From positions 2,108,001 to 2,172,000 of the forward strand of contig OZ220472.1 in NCBI GenBank assembly GCA_965115995.1: a stretch of DNA of 64,000 nucleotides. The letters run 5' to 3'. How positions within the stretch are numbered: the first letter of the stretch is position 1; every line of letters begins with the position of its first letter. The notes below the pieces were generated by a model. It worked only from the letters and a program-made list of their open reading frames with translations, ran no database searches and was not told where the DNA came from. This stretch comes from Poriferisodalis sp026713105 (GTDB taxonomy: Bacteria > Actinomycetota > Acidimicrobiia > Acidimicrobiales > Poriferisodalaceae). Below, piece by piece: positions 42,262 through 50,537 of the stretch. The position numbers were made by a program, and so were the translations under genes.

Positions 42262-43281
42262 TCAAGCGGCTCCTTCCGATGCAGCTGGCGAGGTCCCCGA
42301 TTCGGACTCCGCGGATTCGGTCGCAGGCGCGGCTTGTGCGGACTGCTCGCCGACTTCGGCGGGACCTGCGTCGCCGCCGACGTCGGCTGACGCAGCCGGG
42401 GTGTCGGCAGACCGCATATCGGGAACGGCCGCAGCAGCAGCCGCCTTGCGGGCCTGGTCGGCGGCGATTCGGGCCTCGCGCTCGGCAGCCTCTGCCATCG
42501 CAGCTCGCTGCGCCTCGGCCTGCTGTGCGGCGATCCGAGCTTCTTCGGACGGCGAGCGGCCTGCGGCAGGAGCCACCGCCACACCGCTGCGCTCGGCCAT
42601 GTATCGACCCTCGAGGGCGGCGTCGGCAATCACCCGGCACAGCAGTTCGGTCGAGCGGATGGCGTCGTCGTTGCCAGGGATGACGTAGGTGATCGGGTCG
42701 GGATCGGAGTTCGAGTCGGCGACGGCGACAACGGGAAGCTTCAGTCGGACGGCCTCCGCCACGGCGATGTGCTCCTTGGGGGTATCGAGCACGAAGACGG
42801 CATCGGGCAGCTTGTCCATGTTTCGGATGCCGTTCAGATTGCGCTGCAGCTTGGTCAGCTCACGGGAGTGCAGCAGGGCTTCCTTCTTCGGCATGTTGTT
42901 GAAGTCGCCAGCGGACCGCATCCGCTCGTACTCAAGCATCTTCTCGACCCGGCCGCGAATCGTGCGGAAGTTGGTCAGCATCCCGCCCAGCCAACGCTGG
43001 TTCACGTACGGCATGGCACAGGCATTGGCGTGGCGCTCGATCGGATACTGGGCTTGGCGCTTGGTCCCGACGAAGAGGATCGTTCCGCCACGAGCCACCG
43101 TGTCGCGCACGTAGGCATAGGCGTTCTCGAGCAGCTGGAGCGTTTGCTGAAGGTCGATGATGTAGATGCCGTTGCGCTCGCCCCACAGGAATCGCTCCAT
43201 CTTGGGATTCCAGCGACGGGTCTGGTGGCCGAAGTGCACGCCGGCGGCGAGCAGGTCGGACATGGTCACGACAGCGGACAT
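42262..43281 (-). CDS. rpsB: 30S ribosomal protein S2 with Ala-rich C-terminal tail
   Basis: A 339-residue S2. The core has MSDLLAAGVHFGHQTRRWNP, IDLQQTLQLLENAYAYV, the GTKRQAQYPIERHANACAMP segment and NQRWLGGMLTNFRTI. About 85 residues after VIADAALEGRYMAER are Ala/Glu/Ser-rich and go beyond the usual S2 end; such tails are frequent in actinobacteria. ATG 43281 is set by an AGGAG five bases upstream. A 7-base-pair hairpin lies in the leader at 43324-43342. Confidence 0.96.
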   Translation of the reverse strand: MSAVVTMSDLLAAGVHFGHQTRRWNPKMERFLWGERNGIYIIDLQQTLQLLENAYAYVRDTVARGGTILFVGTKRQAQYPIERHANACAMPYVNQRWLGGMLTNFRTIRGRVEKMLEYERMRSAGDFNNMPKKEALLHSRELTKLQRNLNGIRNMDKLPDAVFVLDTPKEHIAVAEAVRLKLPVVAVADSNSDPDPITYVIPGNDDAIRSTELLCRVIADAALEGRYMAERSGVAVAPAAGRSPSEEARIAAQQAEAQRAAMAEAAEREARIAADQARKAAAAAAVPDMRSADTPAASADVGGDAGPAEVGEQSAQAAPATESAESESGTSPAASEGAA

Positions 43282-43323
43282 GAATGCTCCTCCCCACGGT
43301 TCGAAACTCTGCACCGAGGACGA

Positions 43324-43342
43324 CGCCGCTTGGGCAGCGGCG
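43324..43342 (-). promoter_or_regulatory. rpsB leader hairpin
   Basis: CGCCGCT (43324-43330) and AGCGGCG (43336-43342) form a perfect 7-base stem with a 5-base loop, 43 bases upstream of the rpsB ATG. S2 represses its own rpsB-tsf leader in E. coli, so an autocontrol element is plausible; it could equally be a terminator after the LytM-like gene upstream. Confidence 0.42.
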
Positions 43343-43439
43343 ACCGTGGGGTCGCCCCGGCTGATCAGCTCATGGACATGGCGCTGCGGCACCCGCGAGG
43401 CCGGGCCTCCACAAGACGGGGCTTGCGGGAGACTGGACC

Positions 43440-44036
43440 TCAGAGCACTGCAATGCCAGCGTCGGAGTGTAACCAGCGCAGTTGCAGCCGGTACACGGGC
43501 ACCGGTGAGGGAACGAGCCGCGGACGGCCCAGATGGGGCTGCGCGCCGACACCGCCGTCCTCGTCGAAGATCCCGGCCGGGTCAAGGTAGGTCTCGCCTT
43601 GACGCACGCCGACATGAAGCCTGTCGCCGGTGGTGCCCAGCAGTTGTCCCTGATGCACCCGTTCGCCTCGACGCACGGCGATGGTCGCCACCCCGGAATA
43701 CGACACCCGCAGACCGTCGGGATGGCTCACCGTGACGTGGAGCCGCCCTCCCACCTGTCCTGCGAAGCTCACGACGCCACGTGCGGCCGCCCAGAACGAT
43801 GCGCCGGGCTGCGTTGCGAACTCCAGGCCGCGATTGCCTGGCCCGTAGGAATGCGTCGGCGGTCGAAACGGATCGACCACCGTTCCCTCGACCGGCCAGA
43901 CGTAGGTCACCGTCGGCCCAGACTGGGTCGGCCCAGTTGTCGTCGGCCCAATCTGGGTCGGCCCAGTCTGCGCTGTCGCCGGGGCGCTGCCGACAGTCAG
44001 CACCCCCGCTGCCGCGACAACAAGTACTGCGGTCAG
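43440..44036 (-). CDS. degenerate M23/LytM-fold secreted protein
   Basis: About 198 residues with a signal-like segment LTAVLVVAAAGVLTVGSAPA, a five-residue repeat (TGPTQ, IGPTT, TGPTQ, SGPTV) and a LytM-type beta domain. Active M23 peptidases bind zinc through HxxxD and HxH. Here the matching sites read NRGLEF and RLHVGV, so the first His and Asp and one later His are replaced. The protein is probably not a working peptidase and may regulate one, as EnvC-type proteins do; this is inference. No ATG, GTG or TTG begins the signal: the frame runs back through xerC. A CTG at 44036 or a GTG at 44003 are the nearest options. Position between rpsB and xerC matches an M23 gene in other actinobacteria. 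Confidence 0.6.
   Translation of the reverse strand: MTAVLVVAAAGVLTVGSAPATAQTGPTQIGPTTTGPTQSGPTVTYVWPVEGTVVDPFRPPTHSYGPGNRGLEFATQPGASFWAAARGVVSFAGQVGGRLHVTVSHPDGLRVSYSGVATIAVRRGERVHQGQLLGTTGDRLHVGVRQGETYLDPAGIFDEDGGVGAQPHLGRPRLVPSPVPVYRLQLRWLHSDAGIAVL
43912..43971 (-). repeat. 30-nt direct repeat coding for Gly-Pro-Thr units
   Basis: gtcggcccagactgggtcgg at 43912 recurs as gtcggcccaatctgggtcgg at 43942. The period is 30 with an internal near-15 sub-period. On the minus strand it encodes TGPTQ/IGPTT/TGPTQ/SGPTV just after the signal peptide of the LytM-like protein. Confidence 0.75.
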
Positions 44037-44977
44037 GCGCGCGGGTGTGCCGACTCGTACACCTCCCTGAGGCGCTCCCTGCTGACCCGCGTATAGATCT
44101 GTGTCGTCGCAAGTCGCTGATGGCCGAGCAATTCCTGCACGACGCGCAGGTCGGCGCCGCCGTCCAGCAGATGTGTCGCGTAGGTGTGCCGCAAGGCATG
44201 GGGATGGGTCGGCGTGTCTGCGTAATGATCCAGGATCCGCTGTACGTCGCGCGTCCCGAGGCGGTTGCCGCGCAGGTTCACCAGCAGAGCCACAGGGTCG
44301 CGGTCGGCCCGCTGGCGCAGACGCTGCGCATCGAACTCGTCGCTGCCACCGTCGCGCCAGGCTGCGAGCAATGCCACCGAAGGCTCGCTGAGCGGCACTC
44401 GGCGGGGCTTGGCACCCTTGCCGATCACCTCGATGTGAGTGTTGCCGGACCGGAAGGTGTCGCGGTCGAGCCCGCAGAGCTCGGCGACCCGCAAGCCGCT
44501 GCCGTAGAGCAATTCGAGCACGAGGCGGTCCCGCATCTCGGTCGGATCCGGCGGAACCGCACCGTCGCCGAGCATCTCGGAGACTTCCGCTGCACCGAGC
44601 ACGCGCGGCAACCGTCCTGAGCCAGCGGGCGCGGCGAGACCGAGCGCCGGATCGACCTCGACGGCGCCATCGCGCACCAGCCAGCCGAAGTAACGCCGCA
44701 ATGCGGATGCCTTGCGCGCCACGGAGCGCTGCGTCAGTCCGCGTACCGACAGGAATGCGATGTATCGCCGCAGCCGGCGCCTGTCGACGTCGCTGGGCGC
44801 GTCGAGCCCGGCTCGCGAGGCCCACTCGGAGAATTGGCACACATCGGTTCGATAGGCGCGCCTGGTGGACTCCGATGCCGCAGTGAGCGACAGGATGAAT
44901 TCGGGAACTCGCCAAGAGGGTGGTGCCGCGGCCACCAGAACCACAGTACCGAGCGGCCCCGGCCGGATTGCAAGCAC
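44033..44977 (-). CDS. xerC: tyrosine recombinase XerC
   Basis: A 314-residue tyrosine recombinase that resolves chromosome dimers at dif, together with XerD and FtsK. An N-terminal SAM-like DNA-binding domain holds STRRAYRTDVCQFSEWASRA. The catalytic set is Arg in LLYGSGLRVAELCGL, Lys in IGKGAKPRRVPL, HxxR in HPHALRHTYATHL, His in LLGHQRLATTQ and Tyr in IYTRVS. GTG 44977 gives a 26-residue lead before the domain; an internal GTG is possible. Position next to dprA and comM and no adjacent integrase site argue for a housekeeping Xer rather than a mobile-element integrase. Confidence 0.92.
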   Translation of the reverse strand: MLAIRPGPLGTVVLVAAAPPSWRVPEFILSLTAASESTRRAYRTDVCQFSEWASRAGLDAPSDVDRRRLRRYIAFLSVRGLTQRSVARKASALRRYFGWLVRDGAVEVDPALGLAAPAGSGRLPRVLGAAEVSEMLGDGAVPPDPTEMRDRLVLELLYGSGLRVAELCGLDRDTFRSGNTHIEVIGKGAKPRRVPLSEPSVALLAAWRDGGSDEFDAQRLRQRADRDPVALLVNLRGNRLGTRDVQRILDHYADTPTHPHALRHTYATHLLDGGADLRVVQELLGHQRLATTQIYTRVSRERLREVYESAHPRA

Positions 44978-44998
44978 CAGTGCAACCAGCGGGCGCCG

Positions 44999-46159
44999 TC
45001 ATCGAGCCTTCTCCCACCATCCGCCCGTCTCCGCGGCCCAGCCCGCGAGCTGCAAGCGACCGAGCGCTGATGCCAGCTCGGCCAGTCCGGCACCGGTGCG
45101 CAGCGTGAGCTCGTCGAGTGTGCGCGGACCCGCAGTGAGTTCATCGAGGACCTGGCGATCGAGTTCGCAGCTCGGCGGGGCGGGGCTTGCCGCCGAGCCA
45201 TGAGCACCAGCAGGTTCGCCCAGCGCCGCCAAGATGTCGTCCACGTCGCAGACGGGCGCGCATCCCTCCGACAAGAGCCGGTTGGTGCCAACCGATGCGA
45301 CGCTGGTGATTGGTCCCGGCACCGCCATGACCGGCCGGTCCCGTTCGGCTGCGGCGTCGACGGTGTACATCGAGCCACCCGTTGGACCCGACTCGACCAC
45401 CACCAGCACTTCGCACAGCGCCGCCACAATCCGATTGCGCGCCGGAAACTGCCACGGCGCCGCGCGCCTGCCCAGCGGGTACTCGCTGAGCAGTGTTCCG
45501 TGGCGGGCCACATCGGCCCACAGCGCCCGATTCGAAGCTGGGTACACCTGATCCAGCCCGCTGCCCACCACGCCGATGACCTGGCCGCTCTCATCAAGCG
45601 CTGCGCGCTGAGCGATGCCGTCGACGCCGGTCGCGAGGCCAGACACCACCGCCACACCCGCCCCGGCGAGGCCCGCTCCGAGTTGGCGCGCCACCGTACG
45701 TCCGTAGGCCGTGCATCGTCGAGTGCCCACGACGCCGACGCGCCGGACCGCCGCGTCAATGGCGGCACCCTGACCGAACAGCAGCGCAGGCGGCTCGGGG
45801 TCCGACTCCCAGATCTCGGCCGCATCGGTGCGCGCCGGCACCGTCATCCAGATGCCTGCCTGTGCATGGGCATCGAGCAGGCCGGCGCCAACCAGTTGCC
45901 CGCTTGCCGCCGCTTGGTCGAACGCCGATGCGACCTGCCGACGCCACGCCGCGATCAATGTCTCATCGACGCCGCGGCAGGCCCGCAACCCAGCCAGCAT
46001 CACCTCCCGACCGCGGCGCAAGTGCTCGATGGCCCCGAGCGCGTCGCCGCCGCCCATCAAGGCGCGAATCCGTGCCGGACCCATGCGCGGCAGCGAACAC
46101 AGCTCGACCAGCGCCCCGAGCTCCGCCCGCTCGTCGCCAGCAGGGTCTCCCGCATTCAC
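44999..46159 (-). CDS. dprA: DNA-processing protein DprA
   Basis: A 386-residue DprA, which loads RecA onto incoming single-stranded DNA in natural transformation. The Rossmann core has RRVGVVGTRRCTAYGRTVAR, SGLATGVDGIAQRAAL and the QVIGVVGSGLDQVYP segment, then RNRIVAALCEVLVVVE. A C-terminal winged-helix part has PRTLDELTLRTGAGLAELAS. GTG 46159 is the start. Together with comM it suggests retained DNA-uptake functions, though both genes are widespread in non-competent species. Confidence 0.94.
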   Translation of the reverse strand: MNAGDPAGDERAELGALVELCSLPRMGPARIRALMGGGDALGAIEHLRRGREVMLAGLRACRGVDETLIAAWRRQVASAFDQAAASGQLVGAGLLDAHAQAGIWMTVPARTDAAEIWESDPEPPALLFGQGAAIDAAVRRVGVVGTRRCTAYGRTVARQLGAGLAGAGVAVVSGLATGVDGIAQRAALDESGQVIGVVGSGLDQVYPASNRALWADVARHGTLLSEYPLGRRAAPWQFPARNRIVAALCEVLVVVESGPTGGSMYTVDAAAERDRPVMAVPGPITSVASVGTNRLLSEGCAPVCDVDDILAALGEPAGAHGSAASPAPPSCELDRQVLDELTAGPRTLDELTLRTGAGLAELASALGRLQLAGWAAETGGWWEKAR

Positions 46160-46195
46160 CGCTCGAACCTCGATGCGGGCATCATCGTGGGAGGC

Positions 46196-47713
46196 TCACG
46201 CTGCGGCTGCGGGCGCATAGAGCTTGCCGACGCTGGCGCGCAGCGACAGCGCTTCGGCGAGGCGTTCAGCATCGATGAGGGGCTCGTCTGCGGCAAGGTC
46301 GCACAGCGTCAGTGCCACGCAACGCACGCGATGCAGACCGCGGCCGCTGAGCAGCCCGCCGCGCAAGCGCTCACGCAACGCAGCGTGGGCGGCAGGCGTG
46401 AGGGGGGCGAACTGCTCGAGTTGCGTGCCGCTCAGCTCGACGTTGGCCTCGACACCTCGAGATGCCGCACGCTCGCGCGCCCGGGCCACCCGGGCGGCGA
46501 CGACAGTGGTCGGCTCGCCACCGGTGCCGTCGAGCAATTGGTCGGGATCGGGCGGCTGTACTTGGATGCGCAGATCGAAGCGATCGAGCAACGGCCCCGA
46601 GAGACGACGAAGGTAGCGCTGGCGGGCGAGATCTGAACAGCGGCACGAGTTCGGCCGGCCGGCCTGCCCGCATGGGCACGGATTCATGGCCGCCACCAGC
46701 AAGAACCGAGACGGAAACGAGCACGATCCTGAGGCTCGACTCACTTGAACGACACCTTCTTCGAGCGGCTGGCGCATGGCATCGAGGACACTCGGCGCGA
46801 ACTCGCCCAGTTCGTCGAGGAACAGCACGCCGCGGTGTGCCAGCGAGATCTCGCCGGGCCGAATCGCAGCGGTACCTCCGCCGACGAGCGCAGCGACCGT
46901 GGCGGTGTGGTGGGGGCTGCGAATAATCGGCCGAGTGGCCAAGCCCGTGGGCAGCGGCAAGCCCGCTGCCGACTGGACCCGAGTGGCTTCCATCGCGCAC
47001 TGGCGGCTGAGTTCGGGCAGCAGGCCAATCAATCGGCGGGCGAGCATGGTCTTGCCGGCACCCGGTGGCCCCAGCATCAGCAGGTGGTGACCGCCCGCTG
47101 CAGCAACCTCGACTGCCCGCCGGGCGGAGGGCTGCCCGATGACGTCGCGGAGATCGGGGACCGGGACGGGGGGCGGCGCAGGCGGATCCGGCGGCGGGTC
47201 GGGCCAAGGCATGCGATTCGACAGCACCGCGACGAGGCACGCGAGCGTGTCCACCGCGTACACCTCGCGCGGACCTGCGGCGCGGGCAACGTGGTAGGCC
47301 TCGGGCGCGACCACCAGCGCCCGGTCGCGGAGCGCGTCGGCCAGCGGCAGCACGCCCACGACGCTGCGGATGGCGCCGTCGAGGCCCAACTCACCAACAA
47401 AGGCCATTCCCCGCAGCGACTCTGCCGGCAGCTGCTCGGTGACCGTCAGGAACGCCACTGCGATCGCCAGGTCCAGCACCGCGCCGCCCTTGCGCAGGCC
47501 CGACGGCGCCAGGTTGACCGTGACACGCCCGGGCGGCCACTCAAACCCTGAAGACAGGACCGCAGCGCGGACGCGGTCGCGGGCTTCGCGGCACGCCGCG
47601 TCAGGCAGTCCGACGATGGTGAACGACGGCAAACCGCTGGAAGTGTGCACTTCGACGGTGACGACATGGCCGTCGACGCCAACCAACGTCGCGGCCGTTG
47701 CGGTAGCCAGCAT
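46196..47713 (-). CDS. comM: ComM/YifB family Mg-chelatase-like AAA+ protein
   Basis: A 505-residue AAA+ helicase-like protein that aids branch migration in natural transformation. The N-terminal Lon-protease-like domain has VTVEVHTSSGLPSFTIVGLP and VTVNLAPSGLRKGGAVLDL. The AAA+ part has Walker A LGPPGAGKTMLARRL, Walker B VLFLDELGEF and an arginine-finger region after LLDRFDLRIQV. Start ATG 47713 is preceded by AGGAGGAGG. dprA lies 36 bases downstream, so the two are one operon. Confidence 0.94.
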   Translation of the reverse strand: MLATATAATLVGVDGHVVTVEVHTSSGLPSFTIVGLPDAACREARDRVRAAVLSSGFEWPPGRVTVNLAPSGLRKGGAVLDLAIAVAFLTVTEQLPAESLRGMAFVGELGLDGAIRSVVGVLPLADALRDRALVVAPEAYHVARAAGPREVYAVDTLACLVAVLSNRMPWPDPPPDPPAPPPVPVPDLRDVIGQPSARRAVEVAAAGGHHLLMLGPPGAGKTMLARRLIGLLPELSRQCAMEATRVQSAAGLPLPTGLATRPIIRSPHHTATVAALVGGGTAAIRPGEISLAHRGVLFLDELGEFAPSVLDAMRQPLEEGVVQVSRASGSCSFPSRFLLVAAMNPCPCGQAGRPNSCRCSDLARQRYLRRLSGPLLDRFDLRIQVQPPDPDQLLDGTGGEPTTVVAARVARARERAASRGVEANVELSGTQLEQFAPLTPAAHAALRERLRGGLLSGRGLHRVRCVALTLCDLAADEPLIDAERLAEALSLRASVGKLYAPAAAA

Positions 47714-47958
47714 GGGCCTCCTCCTGCAACTCGAACCGGATGCTGCGCCTCGCAGGCGCAGTCCGGTTTCGACGGGGAAGCCCGCTTGGGGCCACGATCA
47801 GATCGGTCTGCGGTACGGCACCTCAGCAGAGAACTTGCGGGTGCTCGCTGGCCTGGGGACCTTGACGTGGACCGTAGATCACAGCGGTCTGCGCAGCGCA
47901 ATGCATTTTCGCCACGCTCGAGGACACCGAGGACGCGATGCGGAGCGATACTGCACCC

Positions 47959-48069
47959 ATGGGGTACAACCCGTATCGCAAGCACCGCTCGACGCGGCTC
48001 GACTACGTGCTCCTCGCCGCTGCCGCAATCGTGGCGGCCGGCCTCGTCGTGTGGGCGCTGGTGGGTTGA
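47959..48069 (+). CDS. 36-residue single-span membrane peptide
   Basis: ATG 47959 to TGA 48069 encodes MGYNPYRKHRSTRLDYVLLA and then a hydrophobic segment ending in VVWALVG. It has a positively charged N-terminus and one predicted helix, consistent with a cytoplasm-in orientation. The TGA is 8 bases before the ATG of the next plus-strand gene, which supports a small two-gene unit. No family is recognised. It sits inside a minus-strand block, and a GGAG lies about 15 bases upstream. The two genes could be conserved together, which would decide whether this is real. Confidence 0.55.
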   Translation: MGYNPYRKHRSTRLDYVLLAAAAIVAAGLVVWALVG

Positions 48070-48077
48070 GACCGGCG

Positions 48078-48287
48078 ATGCGCAAGCTCGAACCGGAGCC
48101 GGGCTTCGATGTACGCCGCGTGCAGCCGTACGAGGCGACCAAGCGATACATCTGCGGCGGCTGCGGCAATGCGATCGAACCTGGCGTGGGCCATGTCGTG
48201 GCGGTGCCGCACGACGCGGTCGACCTGCGACGTCACTGGCACTGGGGTTGCTGGTCGGCGAGGCGCCTGCGGCGGCCGCTCGGCTGA
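48078..48287 (+). CDS. 69-residue zinc-ribbon-like protein, actinobacterial conserved hypothetical
   Basis: MRKLEPEPGFDVRRVQPYEA is followed by the CGGCGNAIEPGVGHVVAVP and HWHWGCWSARR segments, so Cys-x2-Cys and a His/Cys set could bind zinc. The pattern resembles a short actinobacterial family often labelled 'ATP/GTP-binding protein', without an experimental basis. It starts at ATG 48078, 8 bases after the small membrane peptide. It is on the plus strand between comM and yraN, both minus, and is convergent with yraN 13 bases away. Confidence 0.72.
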   Translation: MRKLEPEPGFDVRRVQPYEATKRYICGGCGNAIEPGVGHVVAVPHDAVDLRRHWHWGCWSARRLRRPLG

Positions 48288-48300
48288 GAGGCTGATCCGG

Positions 48301-48645
48301 CTAGAAGGCGTCGGTCAGGACTTCGACCGTGCGTCCCATGACCGACGCCGCGTCGCAGCGGAGTGGTCCGGCCCAGCCGCCGCGCTGGCGCACATACTGC
48401 GCCGCGAGACGCCGGACTTGCTGCTGCTTGGCCCGGGTGATCGCCTCGAAACCGGTGCCGTATCGGTCACTGGAGCGGGTCTTGACCTCACAGAACACCA
48501 ACTGCGAGCCGTCGGTCACCACAAGGTCCAACTCGCCTGAGGGGCAGCGCCAATTGCGCTCGAGGACGCGGTAACCGCGCTCGGCATACCAGCGCTCGAC
48601 GAGGTCTTCGCCGTAGCGGCCGAGTGCTTGACGCCGAGCGGTCAT
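48301..48645 (-). CDS. yraN: YraN/UPF0102 nuclease-like protein
   Basis: A 114-residue member of UPF0102, a restriction-endonuclease-like fold. RRQALGRYGEDLVERWYAER opens it. The PD-ExK-like site is in CPSGELDLVVTDGSQLVFCE, followed by VKTRSSDRYG (Asp, Glu and Lys residues). The role is unproven; some relatives may act on branched or damaged DNA. Neighbours comM and dprA make a DNA-processing context. The rnhB and lepB genes often found between yraN and rplS are absent here. Confidence 0.9.
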   Translation of the reverse strand: MTARRQALGRYGEDLVERWYAERGYRVLERNWRCPSGELDLVVTDGSQLVFCEVKTRSSDRYGTGFEAITRAKQQQVRRLAAQYVRQRGGWAGPLRCDAASVMGRTVEVLTDAF

Positions 48646-48683
48646 GGGGGCACCGCGCCCGGCCTGCGACCGCCGGTGCCCTG

Positions 48684-49028
48684 CTAGAAGCGCTTTTCGC
48701 GAATCCGCGCTGCCTTGCCGACGCGATCGCGCAGGTAGTACAGCTTCGCTCTGCGCACGTCGCCCACGGCCACGCGCTCGATCCTCGCGATGGTGGGCGC
48801 GTGCAACGGAAATGTCCGCTCGACGCCGACGCCGAAGCTGAGCTTGCGCACCGTGAAGGTCTCGCTGATGCCCGACGAATGCCGTGCGATGACGTAGCCC
48901 TCGAAGATCTGGGTCCGCTGCCGGTTGCCCTCGACGACGCGTACGTGAACGCGCACCGTGTCGCCAGGACCGAATTCGGGATGATCGTCGCGCAGGCGCG
49001 CTCCCTCGACAAGATCGGTGCTTTCCAT
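48684..49028 (-). CDS. rplS: 50S ribosomal protein L19
   Basis: A 114-residue L19, located at the 30S-50S interface. The motif runs through GPGDTVRVHVRVVEGNRQRT, QIFEGYVIARHSSGISETFT and a segment containing VRKLSFGVGVERTFPLHAPT, ending in LYYLRDRVGKAARIREKRF. ATG 49028 gives the standard N-terminus (MESTDLVEGARLRDDHPEFG), with GGGAG upstream. The leader between rplS and trmD carries a copy of a dispersed repeat. Confidence 0.97.
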   Translation of the reverse strand: MESTDLVEGARLRDDHPEFGPGDTVRVHVRVVEGNRQRTQIFEGYVIARHSSGISETFTVRKLSFGVGVERTFPLHAPTIARIERVAVGDVRRAKLYYLRDRVGKAARIREKRF

Positions 49029-49172
49029 AGCGATCCGACTCCCGTGATCGGCGTGACGACGAACACCGCAGGCTAGTGGTCTGCCTGCGAATTGCGGCAA
49101 CGATCGCCTATCGGCTCAGCGCACACAGGTCGCGCGGGTAGGTGAACCTCCACGCTGTCGCACCAGCTGTTT

Positions 49173-49237
49173 CCCGCTCTTGTTCGCTATCGCTCACGGG
49201 CCGCTCGGGCCACGGCTTCGCCTATCGGCTCAGCCTC
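49173..49237. repeat. dispersed intergenic repeat, copy A
   Basis: A 65-base stretch, cccgctcttgttcgct onward to cggctcagcctc, lies just beyond the trmD stop. It matches copy B (51343-51406) with one small indel and a few changes. A 17-base piece, tcgcctatcggctcagc, is at 49104-49120 and again at 49218-49234, 114 bases apart. Confidence 0.75.
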
Positions 49238-49240
49238 ACC

Positions 49241-50050
49241 TCAGCAGCCGGTCTCGAGCTCGAGGCCAAACTCTGCGAGAAGCTCCCGGTCGGCGTCACT
49301 GACACCTCGCGCCGCTACGAGGTCCGGACGCTCGGCGGCAGTTCGAACAAGCGCCATGGCCTGGCGCCAGCGAGCGACGCGGGCGTGGTCGCCGCTGCGC
49401 AGTACTTCGGGTGCCTCCAGCCCACGGAACGATGCTGGACGTGTCCATTGCGGGTGTTCCAGCAGCCCCGCCGCAAAGCTCTCGTCCATCGGGGACGATG
49501 CGTTGCCGAGTACACCAGGCACCAGCCGGCCCACGGCTTCCACCACGACCATGGCGGCGAATTCGCCGCCGGCCAGCACGACATCGCCGATGGAGACTGA
49601 GCCATCGACAAGCTCGGTGCGGATGCGCTCGTCCACGCCTTCATAGCGGCCGCACAGCAAGCTGAAGCCGCCTGACTCCGCCGACCCCAACTCTGCTAGC
49701 TCAGCGGCCATGGCTTGGTCGAATCGCCGGCCGCCAGCATCGAGCAGCAACAACGGCCGTGGTCCCGAGACCTCCTCGACGGCCGCGAAGACCGGCTCCG
49801 GCATGAGGATCATGCCCGGTCCGCCACCGAAGGGAGCATCGTCGACGGTGCGGTGAGCGTCCTTGGTTGCACGTCGCAAGTCCCAGCAGCGGAGGTCCAG
49901 CAGACCCTGCGCTCGGGCGCGGCCCAAGATGCTCAGGCTGCACATGGCGTCGAGCTCGGCGGGGAAGATCGAGAACACGTCGATGCGCAGTCGCGCCGCC
50001 GGACGGGGTGGCGACGATTGCTCAGGGCGATTCGAGCTCGAAGAGCCCAT
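49241..50050 (-). CDS. trmD: tRNA (guanine-37-N1) methyltransferase
   Basis: A 269-residue SPOUT methyltransferase that makes m1G37 next to the anticodon. RIDVFSIFPAELDAMCSLSI opens the domain. The knot has PFGGGPGMILMPEPVF, LLCGRYEGVDERI and the SIGDVVLAGGEFAAMVVVEA segment. The C-terminal domain has the WTRPASFRGLEAPEVLRSGD motif. ATG 50050 is the only plausible start and lies 29 bases inside rimM; about 21 extra residues precede the usual N-terminus. That overlap implies coupling to rimM. Confidence 0.95.
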   Translation of the reverse strand: MGSSSSNRPEQSSPPRPAARLRIDVFSIFPAELDAMCSLSILGRARAQGLLDLRCWDLRRATKDAHRTVDDAPFGGGPGMILMPEPVFAAVEEVSGPRPLLLLDAGGRRFDQAMAAELAELGSAESGGFSLLCGRYEGVDERIRTELVDGSVSIGDVVLAGGEFAAMVVVEAVGRLVPGVLGNASSPMDESFAAGLLEHPQWTRPASFRGLEAPEVLRSGDHARVARWRQAMALVRTAAERPDLVAARGVSDADRELLAEFGLELETGC

Positions 50051-50537
50051 GTGGCACCTCCACGTGGACCGCACCGGATTCACAGCGCACGACGAATGTC
50101 AGCGGCACGAGGTGTCCGGTGTCGAGCTCGAGCAGGTCAGCGGCCGGATTCGCCACGACGCTCGTCACGATGCCGGCGTGGAATCCATGCTGATCGATCA
50201 CCGAGCTGCCGCACAGCTCATGCACCCACAGCTCGTCGGGATCGTCGAGCGGTTCGGCGTACACGGTCGTGCCCGTCAGGGCCGCCGCTGCATCACGGTC
50301 GTCAATGCCGTCGAAGTGCACAAGCCACCGGTTGCCGTCAAAGCGGGATCGCGAGACCGTTCGCTCGCCCACAGCGGTGATGAGTGCCGAACCGACATCG
50401 AAGCGCTCGAGCCGGTTGGTGACCGGGTGCATGACGACGTCGCCGCGCACCCCGTGCGCGCGCCCGACTGTTGCGACCTCCAGCAGGCCAAGTGGGCTCA
50501 GGTCAGTCCCGGAAGTCGACTTCGACCTGGACGCCAT
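50022..50537 (-). CDS. rimM: ribosome maturation factor RimM
   Basis: A 171-residue 16S processing factor. The N-terminal barrel has EVATVGRAHGVRGDVVMHPV, with RWLVHFDGIDDRDAAAALTG. The PRC-barrel part ends in VPLTFVVRCESGAVHVEVPH. ATG 50537 falls 35 bases inside khpA, and I found no in-frame start closer to the conserved LLEVATVGRAHG. Both this and the trmD overlap fit one translationally coupled chain, rpsP-khpA-rimM-trmD. Confidence 0.93.
   Translation of the reverse strand: MASRSKSTSGTDLSPLGLLEVATVGRAHGVRGDVVMHPVTNRLERFDVGSALITAVGERTVSRSRFDGNRWLVHFDGIDDRDAAAALTGTTVYAEPLDDPDELWVHELCGSSVIDQHGFHAGIVTSVVANPAADLLELDTGHLVPLTFVVRCESGAVHVEVPHGLFELESP

Noticed and set aside
44033..44977. XerC as a mobile-element integrase
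   Set aside because: No attachment-site repeats or mobile genes nearby, and the dprA-comM context is the chromosomal arrangement.
43440..45020. Long open minus-strand frame of 526 codons extending the LytM-like gene upstream
   Set aside because: It runs through xerC in another frame, is Arg/Ala-rich shadow sequence, and has no resemblance to any domain before the signal-like segment.
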